From Candidatus Hydrogenedentota bacterium (GTDB taxonomy: Bacteria > Hydrogenedentota > Hydrogenedentia > Hydrogenedentiales > CAITNO01): a DNA stretch of 11,794 bases. Positions 1 to 6,370 of this stretch are shown in pieces (position 1 is the stretch's first letter; every line of letters starts with the position of its first letter). The stretch covers positions 1 through 11,794 of the forward strand of contig CAIXUF010000530.1 in the NCBI GenBank assembly GCA_903922535.1, in the 5' to 3' direction. The notes beneath the pieces are model-generated. The model saw nothing but the letters and a program-made list of their open reading frames with translations, made no database searches and was not told the DNA's origin. The translations under genes and the position numbers were made by a program.

Positions 1-182
1 ATGGCGGGACCGGTCGTTTTGCATGCCGCGGCGCCCACAGCGACGAAGATTCCCGCACCGATAATGGTGCCGATGCCGATGGCCGTCAGCGCCACCGGTC
101 CGAGAACACGGTGAAGACGATGTTCCCCCGCCATCTCTTCCAGCAGAAGGTCCAAGGATTTTGTCGCAAAGATGTGCTTCAT
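1..182 (-). CDS. APC-superfamily amino acid permease, N-terminal part (3' end outside window)
   Basis: This is the first 60 residues of an inner-membrane amino acid transporter, running off the window edge. The protein begins MKHIFATKSLDLLLEEM, then has a charged stretch with HRLHRVLGPVALTAIG, then the first membrane helix with the GTIIGAGIFV signature. That pattern, a short cytoplasmic leader and then the broken first helix with Gly-rich G-x-I-x-G-x-G-I-F, is characteristic of cationic amino acid transporter (CAT/YfnA-like) permeases in the amino acid-polyamine-organocation superfamily. The ATG at 182-180 is preceded by a GGAGGT Shine-Dalgarno (complement of about 192-202) at normal spacing. 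Substrate and full length cannot be judged from this fragment. It lies downstream of the esterase on the same strand, but a terminator separates them. Confidence 0.85.
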   Translation of the reverse strand, partial: MKHIFATKSLDLLLEEMAGEHRLHRVLGPVALTAIGIGTIIGAGIFVAVGAAACKTTGPA

Positions 183-396
183 GCCGGTGTAACCACCTCC
201 GTGGGTATGTTGCTGCCTCAGCAAGTGCGCCGGACGGCAGGCTCAATGGCTTGTCCGGCCCGACCAACCACTGCCAAATAGTAGGGTTAACCCCGCATGG
301 AAGTCAATTGGCGGGCAAGTGGCGGATTCAGACAAGAAAGCATTCGGGCGGCAATCTGCGCGACTGCCGCCCGAATGAACAGGGTCGAAGACCAGA
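183..396. other. Intergenic spacer upstream of the permease, with the esterase terminator
   Basis: This is about 214 bp without a credible gene. It holds the permease Shine-Dalgarno next to 182, the palindrome GGGTTAACCC around 284-293, a 13-nt word at 270-282 that recurs at 10555-10567, and the terminator of the upstream esterase at 331-376. I could not identify a convincing permease promoter. Short reading frames here have no recognisable sequence or ribosome site. Confidence 0.6.
331..376 (-). terminator. Rho-independent terminator of the sialate O-acetylesterase-like gene
   Basis: A perfect 12-bp inverted repeat, ATTCGGGCGGCA (342-353) and TGCCGCCCGAAT (365-376), encloses an 11-nt loop. 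Read on the minus strand, the hairpin starts 20 nt after the esterase stop codon and is followed by GCTTTCTTGTC, a moderately T-rich tail. Position, stem GC content and tail all fit an intrinsic terminator. It should insulate the permease from esterase transcription. Confidence 0.8.
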
Positions 397-1947
397 CTAC
401 TTGTTGTTTACCGTCTCACCGGGCCATGTGTCGGTTCGGAACGGGGATGCGGGCAATCCCGCGCCGTTGTAGAGGTTGCACACCGGGTTGTGCGCCCAGG
501 CATAACGCACGGCCACCGGCTTGGCCACCTGCGCGGAGGACACGACCACCTTGTTCCCCTTAATCTTCGCGTCGGCCCACACAAACTTCTTGTCCGCGCC
601 GGCGATGGCAAAACCCTTGAGGGGTTCGCCGCCCTTGGCGACCAGCCCGTCGTCGGTGTCGGAGAATTTGATCAGGACTTCGCTTCCCTTGACCGACATC
701 GATTTGTACATCGGCCCGGAATAATCGACGTCCTTGCCGTAGTCCTTGGCGAGGGCGTTCAGTGCCAGGCGCCGTCCGACCTCCTGCTTGTTCTTCGGAT
801 GGATGTCCTTTGCATCGCCGATGTCGATTGCCAGGGCCATGCCGGTCTTCTTGAGCTTGAGCGTCATGGTCTGCGCTTCGCGGAGTTCAGCCCAGTCCGA
901 CGGGCCGGGTTCGGGCTTGGTGTCCGTGAAATTGGCCAGTTGAACGAAGTAGAAGGAGAAGTTGTCATTGCCCCAGGCCTTCCGCCAATCCTCAATCATG
1001 GCGGGGAACAGGGTCCGGTACTGGTAGGCGCGGCCCGCGTTGGACTCGCCCTGGTACCAGACGGCACCCTGGATGGCATAGGGCACCAGCGGGGCGATCA
1101 TGGCGTTGTACAGGCCGGAAGCCAGCCAGGGACTGTCCGCGCCCTGGGGAGCGCCCGGCTTCTTGGGCTCCTCCTTTCCGGCGGCCTTGGCCTCTTCGGC
1201 GGCCTTCTTCCAGTCCTCCATGGCCGTGTCAAAAGCGGCCTTCGCCTTGGGATAGTTGGCAATGTTCTCATCCCAGCGGTCGGCAATAACCTTCAGGTCG
1301 GGGTTGCCCACGAGCGTCGGACGGCTGGTCCAGGACTCCGCCGGGGTGCCGCCCCAGGACGTATGAATCAGACCGACGGGCAGCTTAAGTTCCTTGTGCA
1401 GGTCACGGCCAAAGAAATAGAGCACAGCGGAGAATGCCGGAACGCTCTCGGGGGTGCACACCTTCCATTCACCTTCGCAGTTGTCCTGCGGGGTGGTGGC
1501 GACGGTGCGCTTCACGTCGAACAGCCGGATATTGGGGTAATTGGCGGCGGCCACCTCGTCCTTGCCGTTCATGGAGTCTTTGACACAAAACTGCATGTTG
1601 GACTGGCCCGAGCCAATCCACACCTCCCCGATGAGGACGTCCTTTATCGCGAGCGCGTTGTCCTTCCCCGTGATGGTCATTTCGAGGGGACCGGCAGTCT
1701 TCATTTTGGGAAGGGACACCTTCCAGAGGCCCTTCGCGTCGGCGGTGGCCTTTGCGGACTTGCCCGCAAAAGTCACCGTCACGGATTCACCCGGGGCCGC
1801 CTTGCCCCAAATGGGCAGCGGCTTGCCCTGCTGCAGGACCATGTGGTCCCCGATAATGCTGGGAACACTGACCGTGGCCATGGCCGAAAGGGGCAGCAGC
1901 AGGCACACGCCGATCAGTACGACACGCTTCAGGGTTGTCAGGCTCAT
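397..1947 (-). CDS. Sialate O-acetylesterase-like secreted SGNH hydrolase
   Basis: This is a 516-aa carbohydrate esterase predicted to remove O-acetyl groups from sialic acid or other acetylated glycans outside the cytoplasm. Residues 1-24 form a signal peptide (KR, then a Leu/Val-rich core, ending SAMA). A beta-rich N-terminal region at about 25-108 contains GDHMVLQQGKPLPIWG, typical of the family. The SASA domain follows, with the nucleophile in GQSNM (Ser116), WYQGESN at 297-303 and DIHP at 381-384 supplying the catalytic His383 and probably Asp381. A Lys/Ala/Glu-rich helical insert lies at about 233-268. Length is normal for the family. The ATG at 1947 is chosen because it starts the signal peptide and has GGAGG about 8 nt upstream; the reading frame stays open further upstream but without signal or homology. 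Gene-specific substrate is unknown; acetyl-xylan or other glycan esterases share this fold. Confidence 0.88.
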   Translation of the reverse strand: MSLTTLKRVVLIGVCLLLPLSAMATVSVPSIIGDHMVLQQGKPLPIWGKAAPGESVTVTFAGKSAKATADAKGLWKVSLPKMKTAGPLEMTITGKDNALAIKDVLIGEVWIGSGQSNMQFCVKDSMNGKDEVAAANYPNIRLFDVKRTVATTPQDNCEGEWKVCTPESVPAFSAVLYFFGRDLHKELKLPVGLIHTSWGGTPAESWTSRPTLVGNPDLKVIADRWDENIANYPKAKAAFDTAMEDWKKAAEEAKAAGKEEPKKPGAPQGADSPWLASGLYNAMIAPLVPYAIQGAVWYQGESNAGRAYQYRTLFPAMIEDWRKAWGNDNFSFYFVQLANFTDTKPEPGPSDWAELREAQTMTLKLKKTGMALAIDIGDAKDIHPKNKQEVGRRLALNALAKDYGKDVDYSGPMYKSMSVKGSEVLIKFSDTDDGLVAKGGEPLKGFAIAGADKKFVWADAKIKGNKVVVSSAQVAKPVAVRYAWAHNPVCNLYNGAGLPASPFRTDTWPGETVNNK

Positions 1948-2011
1948 GTTCTCATTCCTCCAAGTTCTGGTTGATTGTCGGGCGTCCCGTGACCTTGCCC
2001 CGTGACGCTGT

Positions 2012-2044
2012 GATATATTGGCGCATGAGACGGTCCATGTCAAC
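2012..2044 (-). promoter_or_regulatory. Candidate promoter of the esterase gene
   Basis: On the minus strand there is a perfect -35 hexamer TTGACA (complement of 2039-2044). An AT-rich -10 region, AATATATC, follows across about 2012-2020. Spacing is 18-20 nt depending on the hexamer chosen, so the -10 is imperfect. Start of transcription near 2005 would leave a leader of roughly 55-60 nt to the ATG at 1947. Confidence 0.5.
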
Positions 2045-2061
2045 CGCGGCGCACGGGCGCT

Positions 2062-2106
2062 TTCAAATGGGTTGAATGGAACACGCCTGTTCAATCGCTT
2101 GTTGAA
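2062..2106. promoter_or_regulatory. Operator-like pair of TTCAA/TTGAA inverted repeats between divergent promoters
   Basis: Two inverted repeats lie between the divergent -35 elements: TTCAA-N5-TTGAA at 2062-2076 and TTCAA-N7-TTGAA at 2090-2106. Their left arms are 28 nt apart and their right arms 30 nt, close to three helical turns. The second site ends 4 nt before the -35 of the rightward promoter. This layout suits a dimeric repressor or activator controlling one or both genes. No candidate regulator is encoded next to it except possibly the winged-helix-containing 2198-4033 product. The assignment rests on sequence symmetry and position only. Confidence 0.4.
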
Positions 2107-2110
2107 TCTC

Positions 2111-2139
2111 TTGTTAGAAGAGGCGGCAGCCGCTATAAT
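2111..2139 (+). promoter_or_regulatory. Sigma-70-type promoter of the Helicase_C_3 protein gene
   Basis: TTGTTA (2111-2116) and a perfect TATAAT (2134-2139) are separated by exactly 17 nt. This is the best promoter match in the window. Transcription would begin near 2146, giving about 50 nt of leader that includes the AAGGAGG ribosome site at 2181-2187. Confidence 0.75.
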
Positions 2140-2197
2140 ATAAACTTCCGTCTGCGCAGAGCATGCGGGCGCGGTGATGTAAGGAGGCCGACACACG

Positions 2198-4033
2198 ATG
2201 CGAAACGGGGCGAGTTTGCTGGCGTCACTTGAAGGCATCAGCCGAACCACGTACCGCATCGCCCGCGAGTTGGCCAACAACAGCCGATCGGGCCTGACGG
2301 TTCGGTTCCTTTCCAAGAAGCTGGATGTTCCCGAAGAGGAAGTGGAATATCTGCTCGACATGAACCATCGTCTCATGTTCACCGACCTGACGAAGATCAA
2401 GGTTGTGCCCGAAGGGCACCAGGCGGTGCGGCGCATTGCCGAGGGGCTCGAGAATCACGGCAACGTCCCTTCCATGATTGCGCGCGTCAAAGGGCTCGAC
2501 CCGCACGACTTTCGTCGCCTGGAAGAGCGCCTGGGCGCAGACCAGCCCCTGACAAAAAAGGGCGCCGCCGAACTCCTGCTCGAAAACTACTACAAGCATC
2601 CCGACTCCGTGGTGCACTACGTCGCCACGCGGGGGTTCTCCAACACGGCCCGCGAGGTTTTCGACATACTGTGGCAGTCCCGCGACGGCGTCATGTCGGT
2701 GTCACAGATTCGTTCGCAGCACGGCGGCTCCGAATACGAGGTCGAACAGGCCTTATGGGAACTGTTTCAGGGCTTCGCCTGCTTTGAAATGTTCCGCTTT
2801 GACGCGGAAGACCGCCTTGTGCGCGTGGCCGGCCTCCTGTCGGAGATCCGGCAGGAGCGCAAGAATGCCGAAGAGGCAAGGACGGGCGTCGCGCGCCTCA
2901 AATCCGTAAAGGGGCACGTCGATTCCCGCACGGCCCGCGACCTGAGCCTTTCCGAGACCATATGCCGCCTGACGGCGTCGGTCGCGGGCAAGCCGGTGCG
3001 CATGCGGGGGGACGGGGAATTGTTCCGCGAAGACCGGCGGCGCCTGGAGGAAATCTGCGGGGATGACGATGAGCCCTCCCTGAGCACCTGTCTCTGGATC
3101 GGCGCGGGCGTGGACTGGATTGCGACCGTGGACAACACGCTGTTGGCGCAGAATCTCGAGCCGGTCATTTCCAGGAGCCGGATCGAGCGCCACCGGGTGG
3201 TCTTTAACTGGATGATGAAGCGGCCGGAGGAGATCCCCGCACGTCAGGCACTTGACGCCATTCTGGAAGAACTCAAGCCGGACACGTGGTACAGAACCCT
3301 GGATGCGGTAAGTTTCGCCATGACCCACAGCGAGGATCAGGCCCGGCCGGTGCTCCGCGCGGCCGGCAGCCATTATGAGTACATCAATCCGGCAGCCTCG
3401 CTGCGCAACGAGAACAGACTTGCGCGCGCGCTGGAAGAATCCTTTTACTGGCTCGGCCTGGTCGAACGCGGCATATGCGACGGAGAAAGCTGTTTCCGCA
3501 TCACGCCGCTGGGCGAACTGCTGCTGCGCGGGAAACAGGAGACGGCCCTGGCCCAGCGCTATCACGAGTTCAACGCCGAACTGGTGGTGCAGCCGAATTT
3601 CGACATCGTGGTGCCCATTCAGGACATGGACCCCCTTCTGACCGTGCCGCTGGACCAGTTTGGCGTGCGGGTGAGCGTGGGACAGGTGGCCGTTTACAGC
3701 CTGAGCAAGGAATCCTTTGTGCAGGCCGTTCAAAACGGCCACAACGCCTCCGCATTCATCGATTTTCTCGTGAGGCACAACCGGGGCCATTCCCTGCCCT
3801 CAAACGTCATGGCCACGCTGGAGGACTGGGGGGGCGCGATCAAGCGGGTCCGCATCAAGACCTACCACGTCATCGAATCCGATGACCCGCTCGTGATGGC
3901 GGACCTGGTGCACCGGCGCAAGTTCGCGAAGTTTTTCGAAGCCATTGATCCGCACAAAACCGTGCGCTATGACGGGATGGCCCGCGTGGACCTTGAGAAG
4001 GCGCTGGAGAAGGAAGGGTTCATTGTGGAGTAG
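2198..4033 (+). CDS. Helicase-associated (Helicase_C_3/XPB-like C-terminal) domain protein without ATPase motor
   Basis: This is a 611-aa cytoplasmic, probably DNA-binding protein. Residues about 460-611 match the 'helicase conserved C-terminal domain' family (Helicase_C_3): ELVVQPNFDIVVP, then Y-S-L-S-K-E-S-F (500-507), a fLvRHNRGHSLPSNV segment at 523-537 and DWGGAIKRVRI (543-553). No Walker A, DEAD-box or other motor motif is present, so it is not a helicase by itself. Winged-helix-like segments are suggested at about 15-70, 145-205 and 405-445 (LGLVERG...FRITPLGELLL). The middle, 215-400, is charged and unrecognised. The ATG at 2198 has AAGGAGG 10 nt upstream and a strong promoter. The gene is divergent from the esterase and is followed after 89 nt by a membrane-protein gene. 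Function is unknown in the family; DNA repair or transcription control are guesses. A G7 run lies at 3828-3834. Confidence 0.8.
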   Translation: MRNGASLLASLEGISRTTYRIARELANNSRSGLTVRFLSKKLDVPEEEVEYLLDMNHRLMFTDLTKIKVVPEGHQAVRRIAEGLENHGNVPSMIARVKGLDPHDFRRLEERLGADQPLTKKGAAELLLENYYKHPDSVVHYVATRGFSNTAREVFDILWQSRDGVMSVSQIRSQHGGSEYEVEQALWELFQGFACFEMFRFDAEDRLVRVAGLLSEIRQERKNAEEARTGVARLKSVKGHVDSRTARDLSLSETICRLTASVAGKPVRMRGDGELFREDRRRLEEICGDDDEPSLSTCLWIGAGVDWIATVDNTLLAQNLEPVISRSRIERHRVVFNWMMKRPEEIPARQALDAILEELKPDTWYRTLDAVSFAMTHSEDQARPVLRAAGSHYEYINPAASLRNENRLARALEESFYWLGLVERGICDGESCFRITPLGELLLRGKQETALAQRYHEFNAELVVQPNFDIVVPIQDMDPLLTVPLDQFGVRVSVGQVAVYSLSKESFVQAVQNGHNASAFIDFLVRHNRGHSLPSNVMATLEDWGGAIKRVRIKTYHVIESDDPLVMADLVHRRKFAKFFEAIDPHKTVRYDGMARVDLEKALEKEGFIVE

Positions 4034-4104
4034 CCGCGGGCCCGGGGGACAGGAACAGGATGTGGCCGGTTTCGGGGGCTGGATCATGCGGGTGTCCGCG
4101 GCTA
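4031..4104. repeat. 9-bp inverted repeat spanning the 3' end and spacer after the Helicase_C_3 gene
   Basis: TAGCCGCGG (4031-4039, containing the stop codon) is the exact complement of CCGCGGCTA (4096-4104), with 56 nt between. The right arm overlaps the candidate -10 of the next gene. No T-run follows, so it is not a standard terminator. The word TAGCCGCGGGC occurs again at 6303-6313. Confidence 0.4.
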
Positions 4105-4108
4105 TAAT
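4080..4108 (+). promoter_or_regulatory. Candidate promoter of the membrane protein-larA operon
   Basis: A perfect TATAAT lies at 4103-4108, with a weak -35 (TGGATC, 4080-4085) 17 nt upstream. Transcription would start around 4115, only a few bases before the ATG at 4123, so the transcript would be nearly leaderless. Alternatively the genes are read through from the upstream promoter and this TATAAT is incidental. Confidence 0.4.
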
Positions 4109-4116
4109 TCTTGCAG
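4096..4116 (+). repeat. Left copy of a 21-bp imperfect inverted repeat flanking the membrane protein-larA pair
   Basis: The 21 bases at 4096-4116 match the complement of 6291-6311 at 18 positions, sharing the core CCGCGGCTAT and a CTTGC block. The two copies point toward each other and bracket both genes. The left copy contains a candidate -10. No convincing target-site duplication or transposase accompanies it, so it could be a shared promoter or binding element as easily as an element end. Confidence 0.4.
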
Positions 4117-4122
4117 GACTTC

Positions 4123-4896
4123 ATGCCTTCAATCTTCTCGGGATACAACAGCGTGCTAACCCTCTGGGCGGACAGTTCCAAGCGCTTGCGTGAAAACGCC
4201 GGATATGCGGCCGGGTATGTTGTCTGTTCGGCCGCCGTGGCCGCGGTGTTTCGCGTTGCGAACGCGTCCGTCGAGGCAATGATCGACAAGGAGCCCCCCC
4301 CCCCATGGATGCCCGCATTCAGGCTGGTCTCCCTCCTTTGGCTTGCAGTAGGCGCGTCTGTCTGCGCGGCCGCCTTTTTTTCCATGATTGGACGCCGCGT
4401 CGACCGTCCGCTGTGGAAATGTCCCGGCTGGCAGGACGGCGTGCGCCGCTTTTTCCTGCCCTGGTTCATCGTCAACCTTTGCCAGATAATGATCATAGAC
4501 ATGATGATGAAACTGGCGGAGGCGGGAATGCAGAGTGCCCTTCCGTCGCTGTTCATGCTGGAACTGGTCGTGCAGGCATTCTGTCTCCCGGTGGGCGTCT
4601 GCATCATGTACTGGGGAAGGTTGGACTGGGGACAGTTGCCCGCAACGCTCGAACCGATCTACGGGCAGTTCTTGCTGGTCATCCCAATCCTGTTCATCGG
4701 GCTGGGACAGTGGGTGCTGATAGAGCTGCGCAGCACGATGATACCCACTGACACCGGTCTCGACATTCTCTGGCTCGGGCTCTATGACGCCGTGCTGGAC
4801 GGCATTACCTGCTTCGCCTTTATCATGATGTGGCGGGTATGCATGATTCATCGGGATCGGTCCATGGAAGGGGGCGGAAATCCCTTCGATTTCTAG
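4123..4896 (+). CDS. Unrecognised six-helix integral membrane protein
   Basis: I do not recognise a family for this 257-aa protein. It is clearly an inner-membrane protein. Likely helices are at about 26-46, 64-89, 108-128, 142-163, 181-202 and 214-241, with a short polar N-terminus and a C-terminal tail HRDRSMEGGGNPFDF that is probably cytoplasmic. The loop after helix 1 contains EPPPPW (57-62), encoded by an 11-base C tract. The ATG at 4123 has AGGA only 4 nt upstream; an in-frame TTG at 4111 is the alternative, and a stop at 4105-4107 forbids anything longer. The stop codon is 6 nt before the larA start, so the two are probably translated together. It might be a transporter or anchor for the LarA substrate, but this is inferred from context only. 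Confidence 0.7.
   Translation: MPSIFSGYNSVLTLWADSSKRLRENAGYAAGYVVCSAAVAAVFRVANASVEAMIDKEPPPPWMPAFRLVSLLWLAVGASVCAAAFFSMIGRRVDRPLWKCPGWQDGVRRFFLPWFIVNLCQIMIIDMMMKLAEAGMQSALPSLFMLELVVQAFCLPVGVCIMYWGRLDWGQLPATLEPIYGQFLLVIPILFIGLGQWVLIELRSTMIPTDTGLDILWLGLYDAVLDGITCFAFIMMWRVCMIHRDRSMEGGGNPFDF
4294..4304 (+). repeat. C11 homopolymer inside the membrane protein gene
   Basis: Eleven consecutive C residues encode the four prolines of EPPPPW. Tracts of this length are prone to slippage during replication. A one-base change would throw translation out of frame after about 60 residues, before most membrane helices. With one extra C the new frame stays open to about 4751 but encodes a soluble Arg-rich sequence. 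It may be a phase-variation tract or a sequencing length error. Confidence 0.9.
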
Positions 4897-4902
4897 CACA
4901 CC

Positions 4903-6186
4903 ATGCCTGCCACCATCAAAATGCCCTATGGGCGAAAACACCTGCACGCCCTCGTGCCTCAGGGCACCTCCGTCTTCTCCTTGGACATCGCCCCCGTTCC
5001 GGCGATGGCGGACCCTGTGGGCGCGCTCCGCGCCGGTCTGCGTCTGCCGATTGGGATGGATGGCGGCGCACTGAACGCTGTCCGTCGCGGAGAGCGTGTC
5101 GCGATCGTGTTGTCCGATGCCTTTCGACACACGGGAATCGCGGAATTGTTGCCCGCCCTTGTCGAAGAGGTGCTCCGCAGGGGCGTGCACGAAAGAGATG
5201 TGTCCTTTCTCGTGGCAACAGGCGTCCACCGCCCCCCAACTGTTGGGGAACTGCAAAAGATCATGGGGCCGGGACTCTACGCGCAATTTGCGGCGCACTG
5301 TTTCCCGCATGTCCCTGACGACGCCGACGGGCTTCTCTTCGTGGGCAACACATCGCGCGGTACGCCGGTTTGGCTGAACCGCCGCCTGCTTGAAGTTGAC
5401 CGGGTCATTCTGACGGGAACGGTCGTGCTGCATTATTTTGCCGGTTTTGGCGGGGGACGCAAGTCCATCGTTCCCGGCCTTGCCGGGGAGCAGACGATTG
5501 CCGCAAATCATTCCCTTAATCTGCACCCGACCGAAGACCGGCTTGATCCCGATGTGCAAATCGGGAGGCTGGAAGGGAATCCCGTCGCCGAAGACATGGC
5601 CGAGGCGGCGGACTTCGCCCGGGTGGAGTTCGTCGTAAACACCGTCCTCAACCGGGACGGAGCGATTGCGCGGCTCTTTGTGGGAGAACGTACAACCGCA
5701 CATGAGGCTGCCTGCGCTTTTGCCTCAGGAATGTATGAGGTCCCTCTCCCCCAGCCAGCAGACCTTGTTATCGCCTCGGCCGGTTCAGCGCACAACTTTG
5801 TGCAAAGCCACAAGGCGCTCTTCAATGCATACCAGGCCATGAAACCCGGAGGGCGGATAGTCTTCTTGACCCCCGCCGGGGAGGGGCTTGGCGCATCCGG
5901 ATTTCGCGAGTGGCTGGGGCTGGGAACACGCCGAGCCGTTATCGCACGGTTGCGCAGTAATGCCGAGATAAACGGCCAAACAGCCCTGTCCACCCTGGAG
6001 AAGGCTCCCAGCGCCGTGATGGTCACCGACATGGATGAGGCTGAGGTCCGCCTAACCGGCGCGCGCAGGGCCGCTTCGTTTCAGGCCGCAGTGGACCTCT
6101 GCCTGCGTGAATTGGCTGATAGGGGCATTCACAGCCCTTCCATATGCCTCATGCCTTCCGCCTCATACACGGTGCCCCGATCCTGA
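4903..6186 (+). CDS. larA: LarA-family nickel-pincer lactate racemase/hydroxy-acid epimerase
   Basis: This 427-aa cytoplasmic enzyme is expected to racemise or epimerise a 2-hydroxy acid by hydride transfer on the Ni-pincer nucleotide cofactor. The sequence matches LarA (DUF2088) throughout: SDAFRHT at 71-77 (Asp72, Arg75), TGVHRPPT at 106-113 (His109), HYFAGFGGGRKS at 177-188 (His177, and Lys187 which binds the cofactor) and His203. These align with Asp72, Arg75, His108, His174, Lys184 and His200 of Lactobacillus plantarum LarA. The N-terminal cofactor domain runs to about 260 and the C-terminal domain to 427, the normal length. SDAFRHT replaces the usual SDxTRP, so the substrate may not be lactate. 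Cofactor genes larB, larC and larE are not in the window. The ATG at 4903 lies 6 nt after the membrane gene and lacks a clear Shine-Dalgarno, suggesting coupling; Met7 (4921) is a possible alternative start. Confidence 0.88.
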   Translation: MPATIKMPYGRKHLHALVPQGTSVFSLDIAPVPAMADPVGALRAGLRLPIGMDGGALNAVRRGERVAIVLSDAFRHTGIAELLPALVEEVLRRGVHERDVSFLVATGVHRPPTVGELQKIMGPGLYAQFAAHCFPHVPDDADGLLFVGNTSRGTPVWLNRRLLEVDRVILTGTVVLHYFAGFGGGRKSIVPGLAGEQTIAANHSLNLHPTEDRLDPDVQIGRLEGNPVAEDMAEAADFARVEFVVNTVLNRDGAIARLFVGERTTAHEAACAFASGMYEVPLPQPADLVIASAGSAHNFVQSHKALFNAYQAMKPGGRIVFLTPAGEGLGASGFREWLGLGTRRAVIARLRSNAEINGQTALSTLEKAPSAVMVTDMDEAEVRLTGARRAASFQAAVDLCLRELADRGIHSPSICLMPSASYTVPRS

Positions 6187-6272
6187 CCCCGAAGTCATTG
6201 CGGGAGGGACCCAGACTGCCAAAGCAATTTCTTGAAACAACAGTCCTAACCGCGCTGCACATGGAAGGCCAA

Positions 6273-6303
6273 TTGGCATTTCCTCGGAAGCGGCAAGTAT
6301 CAT
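6273..6303 (+). promoter_or_regulatory. Possible ruvAB promoter
   Basis: TTGGCA (6273-6278) and TATCAT (6298-6303) each match the sigma-70 consensus well, but the 19-nt spacing is long. A start near 6310 would place the C9 run in a leader of about 60 nt. The -10 lies inside the right inverted repeat, whose opposite strand also carries TATGAT. I saw no LexA-type CTGT-N8-ACAG box or GAAC-N4-GTTC box here. Confidence 0.35.
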
Positions 6304-6311
6304 AGCCGCGG
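6291..6311 (-). repeat. Right copy of the 21-bp imperfect inverted repeat
   Basis: Read on the minus strand this segment matches 4096-4116 at 18 of 21 positions (shared core CCGCGGCTAT, then AT and CTTGC). It sits in the larA-ruvA spacer directly before a GGGC-rich stretch and the C9 run. Together with the left copy it encloses exactly the membrane-protein and larA genes. Confidence 0.4.
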
Positions 6312-6318
6312 GCGGGCT

Positions 6319-6327
6319 CCCCCCCCC
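6319..6327 (+). repeat. C9 homopolymer in the ruvA upstream region
   Basis: Nine consecutive C residues lie 43 nt before the ruvA ATG, between the possible -10 and the Shine-Dalgarno. If transcribed they would lie in the leader. Length variation here would alter leader length rather than reading frame. Confidence 0.85.
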
Positions 6328-6370
6328 ACTTTTTCACTGGTTTGTTCCCTTTTACGCTGGGAGTTGGCGC

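Larger units (their letters stand above)
6187..6370. other. Spacer between larA and ruvA
   Basis: This is 184 bp without a gene. A weak stem, ATTGC (6197-6201) with GCAAT (6224-6228) followed by TTTCTTG, might help end larA transcription but is not a convincing terminator. The spacer then holds the palindrome GCCAATTGGC near 6268-6277, the right inverted-repeat copy, a C9 run at 6319-6327 and the ruvA ribosome site GGGAG at 6359-6363. Confidence 0.5.

Noticed and set aside
490..1974. Long open frame on the plus strand opposite the esterase
   Set aside because: It is the codon-position shadow of a well-supported minus-strand gene in GC-rich DNA, with no ribosome site and no recognisable domain.
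1948..2436. N-terminal extension of the esterase reading frame
   Set aside because: It runs through the divergent promoters and into the oppositely oriented gene, while a signal peptide and Shine-Dalgarno mark the start at 1947.
2753..3790. 345-codon minus-strand frame inside the Helicase_C_3 gene
   Set aside because: Antisense shadow; the plus strand has a strong promoter, ribosome site and a recognised domain.
4031..4104. Rho-independent terminator after the Helicase_C_3 gene
   Set aside because: The 9-bp inverted repeat has a 56-nt loop and no T-run follows.
4156..5703. 515-codon minus-strand frame spanning the membrane-protein and larA genes
   Set aside because: It crosses two plus-strand genes with clear family or membrane features and its own sequence is His/Arg/Gly-rich without motifs.
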